A stretch of DNA of 64,000 bases, from the NCBI GenBank assembly GCA_029255685.2, contig CM055312.2:5170649-5234648 (forward strand). Reading direction: 5' to 3'. This document shows, one piece after another, positions 1-11,363 of this stretch. The DNA is from Silene conica (taxonomy: Eukaryota > Streptophyta > Magnoliopsida > Caryophyllales > Caryophyllaceae). Each line of letters opens with the position of its first letter. The stretch's first letter is position 1. The position numbers were made by a program, and so were the translations under genes. Under the pieces are notes generated by a model. The model was given only the letters and a program-made list of their open reading frames with translations, ran no database searches and was not told the DNA's origin.

Positions 1-134
1 AAGTGGTTCAACATAATTAAAAAAATAAAAATAAAACAACAAATAGAAAAATATATTAATTACATTCATTTAAGTAACCATTTTAATTTATAGTCATATC
101 GGCATAACACTATTACGCAATGCTTTATTATGAA
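1..134. other. flanking sequence left of hAT, no gene
   Basis: AT-rich sequence with no convincing reading frame. The last eight bases (127-134, ATTATGAA) are the left copy of the target duplication of the hAT-like element that follows. Confidence 0.6.
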
Positions 135-380
135 CAGGGTCGTCCCTGTGAATTCAGGGGCCCTGTGCGATGTTTTATAATGGGCCCCTATGATAAAGTT
201 TTTTGCTATTTAAAAGGCATCATTTTTTATATTAATTTTCTAGCGAAATCATCATTTAATATATTAAAGCAACAACCGGTAACCGCTATTAGGTGACGTG
301 TCGCGCTCATATCGATCGACCGTATAAAATACAGATTATGTACACAATAAATACGTAAAACAAAAACTACCCACTCATCA

Positions 381-445
381 GGGGATTCGATCCTGCGACC
401 TATTGTCAACAATACTTTCGTCTTAACCACTAGACTAAGACATCT
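381..445 (-). repeat. tRNA-like (SINE-type) box A/box B sequence
   Basis: On the minus strand, TTAGTCTAGTGGTTAAGAC (around 421-439) resembles a tRNA box A and GGATCGAATCCCC (381-393) resembles box B, with about 27 bases between them. No clean cloverleaf can be drawn, so this is better called tRNA-derived than a tRNA gene. It lies in the left subterminal part of the hAT element. Confidence 0.35.
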
Positions 446-1698
446 TCGATATCACCTTCTCTAATTTGTAAAAGTTATTCCGTCCACACTATTTTCCATT
501 TGTCTCGATCTTTTCGCCATCTTAATTTCTTGAATTTTTCCTAAACTGTAAAAATAGTACTCTGTACTTTTTATCAACTTATACTTTTAATTTCCTCATA
601 AATACCAGATTTTTGCAAAACATTTAATATCCAACCATATTTTTTAGTAATTATCACATAATAGTTTTTTTTAACAATTATTAATCACGGCATGTTTTTA
701 GACATGATCGATTTTATGAAACTATTTTTTGGGTCACGGGTACGAAGGGTCCAGAAATTTAAGGTGAAAGAAAACAATTTGATGAATGTAATATAACTAT
801 TAATGTAGTGGAAGAAAATATTCAATATTTGTAATGTTTTTTAGCATATATGAGATATTATAAATTGCTTCAACACTATAGTACACAAAACAAGGGTCAA
901 TATGATAGAAATGTCCGTCGAAAACGTCATTTGCTTTTGTTGCAAAAGTAACGTTGGCCTTAAACATCCGTCGCAAGAGGTAAATTGAGACGAAATATTT
1001 CCTCCCAGAACAAAGATGACGCTGTCTCAACTCTCAATTGTCATATAAGAGTCAACATTATTAGGTGTTGTCGACTTTATGTTACTATTGAAACATGACC
1101 GACTTTATAATACTACTCCGTATTTTTTAGGTTACCCGTAATAAGAGTTTGAAAATTTTATATTGGAGAAGTACAAACTAATAAATGTAATATATTAACA
1201 AGTGTAGTTTCTAAAGACATTTTTCTATATTTGTAATGTTGTTGGCTATTGGCAAAACATTATAAATATTTTACACAAATTATATGTGGCCCGTCACAAT
1301 TTTGTATTATTTACAAACAATTTAATTACTTTTGAACATCATTTATTAAAAGAAGATTTTTGAAAATAATTAATTTTTGTTATATTTAGCCATCTCTACG
1401 AAATATCGAATAATTTGTGATAATTTTCATATTATTTTTACTATAGTCTTTTAATTACCCGGTAATTCCTTTTTTTTCTGTCATTTTTCTTCGTCGGAGT
1501 CGTTTTAGGTTATACGTTGTTTTTGTAGATGTGATCTAATTTGGGGGATTAACTTAACTTACTTAGTTTGACGATGGCCAATTCGATTAATGGTAAACGA
1601 CTTAATTTGCGAAAATGATTTGGGTGTTTAGCGTGAAAAAAGGCTCAATTATTTTTTGTTGGCTCAACGAAGCACGCACTTGGTCGCATTACAATAGA

Positions 1699-1712
1699 GG
1701 GGGGGGGGGGGG
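1699..1712. repeat. G14 homopolymer
   Basis: Fourteen uninterrupted G inside otherwise AT-rich DNA in the hAT interior. It may be prone to slippage or sequencing length error. Confidence 0.85.
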
Positions 1713-3843
1713 ACATCAAAAAGACTCAATCAATTATTAGACTATGCAATTCTCCAAATTAACTAATTAAGAAATAAATTTGATTAATGGTGGCAGGTCT
1801 ATCTCCAAAGAAAATCAAGATGACAACATTATTTGGTATTGTTTCTTATTTCGGTTGTGTTTGCTTATGATTTAAGGTGAAATCTAAAGATGTTTAACTT
1901 AGTTGATTATGAAATGACTGAATATCGAAAATTAGGGGTCGTTGTTTGATTTTTAATCCAAAAATTATAGTCGGAGTGATCCGAGATTAATGGTTGCAGA
2001 GGAGTTAAAAGATTCTATGCACAAGTTCGATTAGTGCAATACCATCTCTTTTTGATGTCTTAACATTTTTTTTATCTTCTTTGACATTTAGTTTTTTAGT
2101 TGTTGAATTTGTAGTGTTCAATTGTTCATATTCAGTTATACCAACATTTGACTCTCTTATAAGGTCATTATTACAGTTAGTTTCACCTTGCATAAATAGC
2201 TCATCTAATAGACCCTACAACTCTACCAACATCTTCTAATAAGTTAGCTCCAAACTACTAAGCTTTAGAGGAAGAAGTTGAGAGTTTTCACAATTTTTAG
2301 TTTGCTTAGTAGTAGTCGCTAACAGCTTTAACAGAATAAAGCCTTAACAGAATAAATAAAGTTGGCTATTGAAGTCTTGAAGAGGACGATAATGAAAATT
2401 TTAGGTAGGTAACTAGGGTTAGACCGTTCTTATAGATGAATACGAAGTAAGTGATTTGTGTATTCTACACGAATACGTGTCCAGGTGTCGTATTTGACTA
2501 TTATATAAAAAAATATCATATTTTTGGTATAAAATTCAGTATCCAAGTGTCATACCTATGTCCGAGTGTCCAGTGTGCGATTGTCTGCGCAATATAGCTA
2601 TAAGTCTTGGTTGTAAAATTATGGTTATGTTACTATCAATTATACGACTACCAAATTAGGAAATGATCATTTTTAATTTGATTTAATCATTGTGAGACTA
2701 CTATTTTAAGGCATACACCCTCCGACTCTAAATCATTCCATTTTTCAAAATTCCTGATGTGGGTTTTGAACAAATAGGTCAATTCAAAGGAATTAGACGG
2801 AATAATATGTACTAAATTTTATTACTCCGTATATTTTAATTTGTTTCACCTTACCAAATTAGCTAATACATGTTGGAGGGCTCGAATTTTGTATACTCCG
2901 TCTTAGTTTGTAAAGGCGCGCCTCGAGTGCGCCTAAGATGCTCCATGGATGAGACACTAACCAAATATCGCCTTGGTGCAACTTAGATTTCCTAGGACAC
3001 ATTAAATGAGACTTAACAGATTATTTGAAATCTACTAAACCCCAGAACTTTCCAGAATATGATACTGCATAAGCACTGCTGAAAATGCAAATTATCTCAC
3101 AATTAGAAAGTATGAATGTTACACTATATTAACATTTGGTGTTTGCATTCTAGGGAAACAACGAAGGGTGTCAAAGTTCAATTTCAATTTGAAGGCACAA
3201 ATGCAAGGAGATTGAATATGGCGTGATTAAAATGAGCTCTTTAATTCTTTGATTTTAGTACTCGGTGTGGGCCTGTATCATACAACCTTTACAACATTCC
3301 GTTGGTATTTATATTTAGAATTGCACTAATATGTTTGATATTGTTGTACTTGATGGAGTCAGTCTCATTAATTCTTTGATTTTGTACGGAATATAGAAAA
3401 ATGACTATTTTAAACGAGATTTTTCTTACGATGAAGAAATAATGATTTGAATCATCTCTGTTTTTTTTCCGGATTATCATTCGGAAACAATCTCTATGTT
3501 TTGTTAATGCAACTGTAAAATTGAGTATCTCCGACCTCTTACATCATGGTTTATGGGAGTCATTCAGGTATAACATAATATTGTACCTTTTCACATTAAC
3601 GATGAGATTACCCGTGTCGTCTTCCTCCTTTGATTTCCCTAAGGACTTTTATTATCTTTACGTTTGTTTTGTCTTCAATCAATATTTAAGGTGTAAGAAT
3701 GGATATCTATTTTTAAACTATTTATTGATTTTATACATATATATATTCACTTATTTAAACATTTCCATATTTATACAAAATATTTATATTTTTGAGTTAA
3801 AACTGTCACCTACATAATTTTTTTATACTTAGATTCATATTAT

Positions 3844-3875
3844 ACCCGTGCATTTATGCACGGGTTACACACTAG
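3844..3875 (+). mobile_element. Helitron 3' terminus (hairpin plus CTAG)
   Basis: A perfect 9-bp hairpin, ACCCGTGCA-TTTA-TGCACGGGT (3844-3865), is followed six bases later by CTAG (3872-3875) and then T. Plant Helitrons end in a short GC-rich hairpin about 10 bases before a terminal CTRR and insert between A and T. The body should extend leftward from 3875; its 5' TC end was not located, and no Rep/helicase frame is visible, so it would be a non-autonomous Helitron. Confidence 0.6.
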
Positions 3876-4318
3876 TAGAGATAATAGAGGAAACGATGAT
3901 ATTATTATTTAATCGCTTAACTAAAATATTAACATTGAAATAAGAAATTTGAACTGTGTGTTAGGAAAGTATTACAAAAAATTGTTATAGTAATTATTGA
4001 GGAAGACGATCTCATTTTATATATACAACCCACTGATTTTTTTTTGATGTAAAAGAATATTTAACATGTGAAACCGACTAGTCTCTTTTAAGATGAATAT
4101 ATCGATTCTAGTATTAAATGTGAAATTTTTAGAAAATAACATATATACGCAATTCGGTGTGTTATATTTAAAAGACGGATAGATACTTCCGTCCTTCGTT
4201 GTACATGAGAATTGTGCATGTTAGAATAGTTGAAATTTTTAACACCTAACAAAGGTTTGAATAGAAAAACCTTAACATCAATAGTAAGTCTTGCTTGTGA
4301 CGGGTTACGATTTATGAC

Positions 4319-4450
4319 GGATATTTTGTGAGATAAAATGGATAGAAAATGAGTTAGTGGAGAAAGGGGACCACATGAGAGAGAGAAAAAATGGATATTT
4401 TGTGAGATAAAATAGTACCCGTCGCAAGTTTGCGACGGATATACCCGTCG
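4319..4450. repeat. direct and inverted short repeats, MITE-like fragment
   Basis: GGATATTTTGTGAGATAAAA occurs at 4319 and again at 4393. Immediately after the second copy is a perfect inverted repeat CCGTCGCAA-GT-TTGCGACGG (4419-4438), then another CCGTCGCAAA. The pattern suggests the remains of a small inverted-repeat element, but no target duplication could be fixed. Confidence 0.4.
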
Positions 4451-4626
4451 CAAACGAGAATTTGTGTACCATCAAATAGCACAAATTAGATAAAAAAGAT
4501 ATGAATTAAATCAGGGCCCACTGGCAATATTAAAGTATAAATAAATATTCATAAAGTCAAAGTCGAAAAATAAGATGTAGGCCCCTTAATTCACAACAAT
4601 AAACGAAACAAAAATGCTACATTCAT

Positions 4627-4700
4627 GAGTCGAACGCAGGACCCCTTGGAATAAGAAGATAATTTTTGGAACTTTAACATAACACCGTTGTGCTACTTGT
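4627..4700 (-). repeat. second tRNA-like box A/box B sequence
   Basis: On the minus strand AGTAGCACAACGGTGTTATG resembles box A and GCGTTCGACTC (4627-4637) resembles box B. It sits in the right subterminal part of the hAT element, in the same orientation as the one at 381-445. A cloverleaf is not evident. Confidence 0.25.
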
Positions 4701-4832
4701 ACTATAATGCTCCTGTATGTGTCATTTCTATAGATAATTTGTAACGTTGGAAGAAGATTTGGGCCCCAAATTTTTGGGGGCCCTGAGCGCCCGCACGGGT
4801 TGCTCACCCTTTGGGCCGGGCCTGATTATGAA

Positions 4833-5209
4833 ATTAACCGAACAATTATTATTTTTGGTTTAGTTTTTTTGGTTTAAAGCAGAATATCCACCGTCGACAA
4901 CCGTGTATAATAAAACAATTATATTACTTATTGATAATTCATTTTTTTGGCTATCAACGGTCAACAATCATGCTGGGTAACCTGCAGAAGCAAATTTATG
5001 ATAACGGATAATGTTAATAGAATAATGGTAGCAGAATGCAATTTGATGAACTCCTAAGTTTGTATTGCTCTCAATGGAAAGGATTTGGTCAAGGATCTTT
5101 CCTAAGTAAGGGTATCAAATGAAAAATACAACCCAAAGAATACAAAAATTAGTTAAAAAAAAGTAGGATAAAGATAAACTCAGAAATAAATTGTACATTA
5201 TATAACACC
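4833..5209. other. intervening sequence between hAT and CACTA, no gene
   Basis: AT-rich DNA without a credible reading frame. Its last three bases (ACC, 5207-5209) are the probable left target duplication of the CACTA element. Confidence 0.6.
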
Positions 5210-5229
5210 CACTACAAAATTCACGCCGT

Positions 5230-5536
5230 TTACTGACGGAAAAAATCCGTCACAAACAGCTAAAATCCGTCAGGAAACAGCATTCCTCACGGAAAATCCG
5301 TCACAAAAATTCCGTCACTAAAATTCGTCACTAAAATACAAGTACTGACGGATTTTCCGTCAGTAATTCAAACTACCGACGGACAGTGACGGATAAGTCG
5401 TCACCAGGGGTCAAACCACTTTTTGACTTTAGTGACGGAATTTCCGTCAGTAATTTAGTTTACTGACGGAAATTCCGTCACTAAAGTCAAACTGCTAATT
5501 GACTTTAATGACGGAATTTCCGTCGGTAAAGTAAAT
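5230..5536. repeat. left subterminal repeat array of CACTA
   Basis: About ten copies in both orientations of a CCGTCA/TGACGG motif, many as TTCCGTCA-CTAA or the full TGACGGAATTTCCGTCA palindrome. It mirrors the right-end array. Confidence 0.85.
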
Positions 5537-5541
5537 TAGCA

Positions 5542-6127
5542 TGTTAAAATGTGACTCGTTTGTCGCATTAATATGTCGGAGTTTTATTACGGTGAGCAAT
5601 AAACTAAGAAGGGATAAAAGAGAAACTCGGAAATAAACGGGAACAGTGAAGTTGCGCGTCAATTGTACGCTGAGACTAGCTTTGATGATGTCAGCATGAC
5701 ATCTTGCTTTATACTTCCCAAATCCACGTGCTTGATTTACTTTTGGAAATTAAAGTATCCAATTGTAAATTGGTTTCTGTGTTTACGTAGGATGCTTCCT
5801 TATTTCTTTAGTTTATTTGTTTTGGTAAGTTTGTTTTAGGAATTAGTTTCCTAATTGTATTAGTCTTTGTCAGGGTAGTTTACTATATAAACACTACTCC
5901 GTCTTAGCTATTCTTTAAGGAGAGATTTGTGAGGCAAACACTTTGAGAGTTTTAAGAGGCAGATCTAGAAAAACTCGGTGCTCATCTTTTGTAATTTGTA
6001 ATTCTTCCGACATAGTGAAATATTTTCCCTCGCCCTGGTGGATGTAGCTATCGCATTGATAGCGAACCACGTAAATCTTGTGTGTCTCTTATTTTTTGCA
6101 TCTACTCCGTATCGCTTCCGCACAACA
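5542..6127 (+). repeat. 5' LTR of Copia A
   Basis: Begins TGTTAAAATG and ends CGCACAACA; equal in length to the 3' copy after removing the TRIM and its duplication. A TATA-box-like TATATAA lies at 5884-5890, about two thirds in, where an LTR promoter would be expected. Confidence 0.9.
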
Positions 6128-6129
6128 AT

Positions 6130-6141
6130 TGGCATCAGAGC
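6130..6141 (+). other. primer-binding site of Copia A
   Basis: TGGCATCAGAGC lies two bases after the LTR and matches the 3' end of initiator tRNA-Met (usual form TGGTATCAGAGC) with one difference. Confidence 0.85.
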
Positions 6142-6172
6142 TTTGAGTTTTTTTGGATCCAGGGAGGAGAAG

Positions 6173-6960
6173 ATGGCAGGTGACACTATAAGGATTGAGA
6201 AGTTCGATGGGAGGAATAGTTTTGCACTATGGCAATTGAAGATGAGGGCTTTGCTAAAGGAGCGGTGCATCTGGAAACCCTTGACGCCGGGTTTCTCCAC
6301 GAAGGTGACGAAGACTGAATCTTCGGCTGCGGATGCTCAACCTAAGGTGACTGAGACGGAAGATCCTGCCTTGATAACAATGGAGGAGAGGGCTCATTCA
6401 TCGATCTTGTTAAGTTTGTCAGACGATGTCCTAACTGAGGTAGCCGACGAGTCGACTGCAGTGGGGTTATGGCTGAAATTGGAGAGTTTGTACATGACAA
6501 AGTCGCTCACCAATAAGTTGTTGTTGAAACAACGTCTATTCTCTTTCAAGATGCAAGTAGGTATGTCACTTCGTGATCATCTGGACAAATATAATACTAT
6601 ATTACTAGATCTCCGTAATATAGATGTTAAGATTGAGGATGAAGATGCTGCTTTAATTCTGCTGGTTTCTTTACCTGCGTCGTATGCGAATTTTGTGGAT
6701 TCTTTTGTTCTTGGTAAAGAAGCATTGACCCTAGAGGAAGTGAAGTCAGCACTTTGCACTAGGGAGTTGCGACAAAAGGCAACTGTTGACTTAGGAGACG
6801 GATCAGGGGCAGGTTTAGTTGTTAATGCTAAAAAGGGTGGAGCTCGGAAGAAAAAGGCTAAGGCTAAGAGTCCGGACACCAATACTGCTAGTAGTTCTGT
6901 TATCTGTTTTCTATGTAAAGAACCCGGGCATAAAAGACCTAGTTGTCCCAAGTTGAAAGC
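6173..6960 (+). pseudogene. gag region of Copia A
   Basis: Starts at an ATG 45 bases after the LTR with MAGDTIRIEKFDGRNSFALW, the FDGxNFxxW motif typical of plant Copia gag. Further on are the LESLYMTKSLTNKLLLKQRL segment of the UBN2-type gag domain, a lysine-rich stretch, and a CCHC zinc knuckle CFLCKEPGHKRPSC, which in this family binds the element RNA. Resembles Tnt1 gag in order and spacing. Fossil, not a host gene. Confidence 0.85.
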
Positions 6961-9900
6961 TAAGTCTAATGCGGCAGTAGTACAAAGTAAGAATGTGGAG
7001 TACGATTCTGAGGCGGATTACGCACTTGCAGTTGATTGTGTTCGACCTATAGATCGTTGGATTCTAGATTCTGGGTGTTCTTATCACATGTGTCCACACA
7101 AACATTGGTTTAGTACTTATGAGTCCTTTAATGGGGGTCACGTTGTTGTTGGTAACAATGCTACTTGTGAGGTAGTGGGTATTGGGTCGATTAATGTGAA
7201 GACTGCTGAGGGTAAGAAGTGTACTTTGACTAATGTGAGACATGTTCCAGCCTTGGGGAAAAATCTTATGTCACTTGGTTCATTAAGTGACTTAGGATAT
7301 GAGTTTCGGGGTAAAGGGAATATTCTGTTCGTCACAAAGGGTTCTCGTTTGGTGCTGAAAGGTGTCAAACAAAATACCTTGTATGTATTTCAAGGTGAAA
7401 CACTGACTAGTTCTGCAGTTTGTGCATCCGTAAATCACGGAGAGATGACTAAGCTTTGGCATAAGAGGCTTGGTCATATGGGTGAGAGAGGGATGCAACT
7501 ATTGTCCAAGAGAGATCTTCTTAATGGTGTCAAGGTGGGGAACCTTGAGTTTTGTGAACATTGTGTGTTTGGTAAAAAGCACAGATCTAAATTTAGCAAG
7601 GGTGTTCATACAACAAAAGAAGTCCTTGATTATATCCATTCAGATTGTTAGGGGCCTGCTCGTGTTGAAGGTTTGGGAGGTTATTATTATTTTGTTACAT
7701 TTATTGACGACTATTCCAGATATACATGGCTTAGGTTACTGAAGCATAAGAGTGAGGCTTTCAAAGTCTTTGTGCAATGGAAGACTTTGGTGGAAAATCA
7801 GAAAGGTAAGAAGATCAAGAAGCTACGAACGGACAATGGTTTGGAATTCTGTTCAGGAGAATTCGATGAGTTTTGTAAGAATGAGGGTATAGGAAGGCAT
7901 CATACCATCAGGGGTACACCACAGCAGAACGGTGTAGCAGAACGAATGAACCAGACACTGTTAGAGAGAGTTCGATGCATGCTCTCAAATGTAGGTCTTG
8001 CTAGAAGGTACTGGAGTGAAGCTGTTCTTACAGCTTGTTACTTGATCAATCGTGGGCCTCATACGGGAATAGACTACAAGATTCCTTATGAGTTATGGAG
8101 CGACAATGTACCGAATTATTCTACACTGAGAGTCTTTGGATGTGTAGCTTATTATCATATAAAAGAGGGTAAGTTAGATCCGAGGGCAAGGAAGGGGTGC
8201 TTTCTAGGATATGGAGATGGAGTTAAGGGGTTCAAGATTTGGTCTCCGTCAGAGGGTCGTGTTATTATTAGCAGGGATGTTACCTTTGATGAAAATTCCA
8301 TGTTTATTTCTAAGGAGGTGTCTGAGGGTGTTGAAAAGGATAATAGTGCCAAGAAAGGGGTGGAGTTTGAGGTGGCTCCTGCCACTTTATCTATGTTACC
8401 ACGAGTTGTGATCGAGGAGGATGCCGAACCAGTTACTACTTCTAGTCCTGTGACTACTCATACTCCAATTAATGAGGAAAGTCATCAGGGTGAGTCTTCT
8501 AGTCAACCAACTGATCTTAATGACTTGCCTAAACGTGTAAGTAAGAAGACTAGTAGGTTTATTGAGGAGATTGAGGGTCGCAAAGTTTGCGGTAATAATT
8601 GCTATGTGGAGGAGATGATTGGTTATGCATTACAGGTAGCTGATGATATTGAGTCTGAAGAACCATCATCTTATAAAGAAGCAATTGTTAGTAGTGAGTC
8701 AGTGCAATGGCTTGCTGCTATGGGTGAAAAAATGGAGTCTCTTCACAAGAATAATACTTGGGAACTCGTGCCACCACCAAAAGGGAGGAAATTGATAGGG
8801 TGTAAATGGGTGTTCAAGAAAAAGGAGGGAACTTCAGAGGCTGAGACAGTTAGATACAAAGCTAGACTTGTTGCTAAGGGGTTTAGTCAGGTAGAGGGAG
8901 TTGTTTATGTGGATATTTTTTCTCCTGTTGTGAGACACACTTCTATTCGTGTGTTACTAGCTATAGTGGCACATTATGATTATGAGCTTGAGCAACTTGA
9001 TGTCAAGACTGCCTTTCTGCATGGTGAGTTGGAGGAAGATATTCTAATAAGCAGCCAGAGGGGTTCAAAATTCCAGGGAAAGAGCATCTTGCCTGTCATT
9101 TAAAGAAGTCCTTGTATGGGCTAAAGCAATCTCCAAGGCAGTGGTACAAGAGGTTTGACACTTTTATGGTAGAACAGGGTTATGAGAGAAACCCATATGA
9201 TTGTTGTGTTTATCATAACAAGCTAGAAGATGGGTCTTTGATTTATTTACTCTTATATGTCGATGACATGCTTGTTGCTGCTAAGAAAATGTCAGATGTT
9301 GACAATTTTAAGAAGCTACTCAGTTCGGAGTTTGATATGAAGGATTTGGGGTACGCAAAGAAGATATTAGGGATGGAGATTTACAGGGATCGTTCTAAAA
9401 GGAAGCTTTTCTTATCTCAGAAAAGCTACATTGAGAAGATACTTGGTCGTTTTGGTATGACTAATGCTAAACCTTTAAATACTCCTTATGCTGTCGGTAA
9501 GTTAACTTTATCTTCTGCACCTGAAACTGAAGCTGAGAAGTCGTATATGTCAACGGTTCCCTATGCTAGTGCAGTTGGCAGTTTAATGTATGCCATGGTT
9601 TGCACTAGGCCGGATATTGCACATGCTGTTAGTGTTGTTAGCAGGTTTATGGCTCAACCTGGCAAAGAACACTGGCTTGCGGTAAAGAGAATTTTCCGCT
9701 ACATGAGAGGAACGACGGATGTTGGTCTTGTTTACGGGAATGATGATGAGTGCTTGGTTGTTGGATATTCAGATTCCGATTATGCTGTGGATATAGACAG
9801 CAGGAGGTCCGTAACCGGGTATGTTTTTACACTTGGTGGTTCTGTTGTTAGTTGGAAGTCAACATTACAATCTTCTGTGACTTTGTCAACCACGGAGGCA

Positions 9901-10045
9901 GAGTATATGGCTTTGACAGCGGCTGCTAAGGAGGCTATATGGTTAAAGGGGCTCGTAAGTAAGCTTGGTCTACATCAAGAGATCGCTTCGTTATATTGTG
10001 ATAGCTTAAGTGCTATTTGTTTGGCAAAGGATCAAGTGCACCATG
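6961..10045 (+). pseudogene. protease, integrase, RT and start of RNase H of Copia A
   Basis: In order: protease with the active-site sequence DSGCSYHM (near 7065); GAG-pre-integrase with LWHKRLGHMGERG (near 7455); integrase core with FIDDYSRYTW, RTDNGLEF and GTPQQNGVAERMN (7695-7950); RT with [32 protein letters not shown] and the YVDDM catalytic motif (8800-9270); then RNase H with Y-SDSDYAVD (near 9770). The Copia order, integrase before RT, is plain. The region is broken at about three places and ends where element B is inserted at the CCATG duplication. Confidence 0.88.
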
Positions 10046-11051
10046 TGTTGGGGCTGGTGTCCTTGACAGTTAGTACAATGACTTACTAAATCTCTTAAAG
10101 GATCACAAGGGCATACTTTTGTATTATTATCAGTTGATCCACGTTTATCAATAACGGTTGGCTTGCTAGATAAGTTTGACGTTATTGTCATACGGATGGC
10201 GGTGATCAACTGGTCCCTATACGTCACACCTATAGGACACGTTTGAGAGATGTGAAGGTATGAAAATACAGTCACATTTATGCCGGATATGGCTAAACAG
10301 TTAGTCAGAGGTATTGACTATTAAATTAGTCAATGAGATGTTGAGATTATTATTTAATACGGATTAAATAATTTTAGCTAATGCGGATTACATGATTAAT
10401 TCGTAAAATTAAATACAAGCAGTTATATTTAATTAAATATTGAATTTGCGTATTAATATAAACAGTTATATTAATTTGGCCAATTATACAATATCGTATT
10501 TTATCAGACCATTATTAATATATCGACTGTATTAATATCTGATAACATGTGTGCGATTTATAATAAATACCCGCAAATTATATTTTAGCAAAATGGGTCG
10601 AATCATGCATTGGAATAAGGTAAGAGTGGAAAGCCCACTCCTACCCAAGACCAATCTCGGCCGGCCAAGTATTACAAAAGGAGAGAACTTCTCCTTTTGT
10701 GAGACTACTGATTGTTTTACTGATTAAAAACAGATCTCAAGAATAATTAGGGTTTTTGAGAACATCTTTTTCCCAAAACTCAGATCTCACATCTAAAACC
10801 TCAAAAGGCTCTCCCCATATTGCAAGGCAATTGGAGAGTATTTTCTAGCACACGCGGCATCATCTCAATCAAGTCTTGGGTGCAAGTTATAGGAGGGAAT
10901 TTACTTTAATTCATGTTCTTAGGCCATAAGCACAAAGGACCAAAGGTTGATTTCTTTTTCATGCTTTTAATTAACTTATGACTATAATCACAATTGTATG
11001 TTTCATTATAATCCTGCAAGTTTGGGGCGAATACATGCTTTATTCCCCACA
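10046..11051 (+). repeat. 5' LTR of Copia B
   Basis: TGTTGGGGCTGG ... CCCCACA, 1006 bp, same length as the 3' copy and 99.6% identical. Most of it is very AT-rich (10300-10600). Confidence 0.92.
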
Positions 11052-11053
11052 AG

Positions 11054-11066
11054 TGGTATCAGAGCC
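11054..11066 (+). other. primer-binding site of Copia B
   Basis: TGGTATCAGAGCC, perfect match to the complement of the initiator tRNA-Met 3' end, two bases after the LTR. Confidence 0.9.
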
Positions 11067-11139
11067 AGGCCATGAAAATTTTACCTTTGTGTTTTTCGTA
11101 AGTTTTAAAACCTGAAAAATCGTCTTCTGCCGCTAAGTC

Positions 11140-11363
11140 GGTCGATCGACCCCCCGTTGCGGTCGGTCGACCGCCTCCTGCGTGTTTTTCTGTTTCGACA
11201 GTTTATCTTTTATGAGAAATCGTGTTCAGAAACCCGGTTTCGTGTTTTGTGGTCGGTCGACCTGTTTTTCGGGTCGGTCGACCATTCTGCTTTAAAAAAA
11301 AAAAAAAAAAAATTTTTTTTTTCGCCAGGTGGTCGGTAGACCTGTTTATTGGGTCGGTAGACC
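11140..11363 (+). repeat. three 21-bp-spaced GGTCGGTCGACC motif pairs in the leader of B
   Basis: Twelve-base motifs start at 11140 and 11161, 11251 and 11272, 11331 and 11352. Each pair is exactly 21 bp apart. Sequences are GGTCGATCGACC/GGTCGGTCGACC, two GGTCGGTCGACC, and two GGTCGGTAGACC. The 8-base core GGTCGACC is self-complementary, so each pair of the standard form can fold into a hairpin. A poly-A/poly-T tract lies between the second and third pairs (11294-11322). The same architecture recurs in element J. Confidence 0.9.

Larger units (their letters stand above)
135..4824. mobile_element. hAT-like DNA transposon, no transposase (non-autonomous or decayed)
   Basis: The left end starts CAGGGTCGTCCCTG and the right end closes ...GGGCCGGGCCTG, so the terminal inverted repeats read CAGGgtCGtCCC and CAGGccCGgCCC. 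An exact 8-bp duplication ATTATGAA flanks it (127-134 and 4825-4832); 8 bp is diagnostic for the hAT superfamily. Both subterminal regions carry GGGGCCC-type blocks (155-187 and 4760-4793). Over 4.69 kb no frame longer than about 120 codons is present and none resembles a hAT transposase or its dimerisation domain, so mobility would have needed a partner element. A Helitron-type terminus at 3844-3875 shows that at least part of the interior is secondary insertion. The termini and duplication are seen directly; the family assignment rests on known hAT hallmarks. Confidence 0.72.

Noticed and set aside
381-445. Functional tRNA gene
   Set aside because: Box A and box B are present but acceptor and anticodon stems do not pair convincingly; kept only as a tRNA-like repeat.
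3521-3817. 98-codon hydrophobic open frame
   Set aside because: AT-rich sequence gives Phe/Tyr/Ile-rich frames by chance; no start context, domain or conserved motif, and it runs into a Helitron end.
4088-4453. 121-codon open frame in the hAT interior
   Set aside because: No recognisable domain, crosses a direct repeat and an inverted repeat, composition like the surrounding non-coding DNA.
5230-5536. CRISPR-like array of regularly repeated palindromes
   Set aside because: The repeats are CACTA subterminal transposase-binding motifs, irregularly spaced and in both orientations, in a plant genome.
11294-11322. Poly-A tail of a retroposed gene
   Set aside because: The A run is followed directly by a T run and sits between two motif pairs in the leader of B, with no upstream gene body or duplication.
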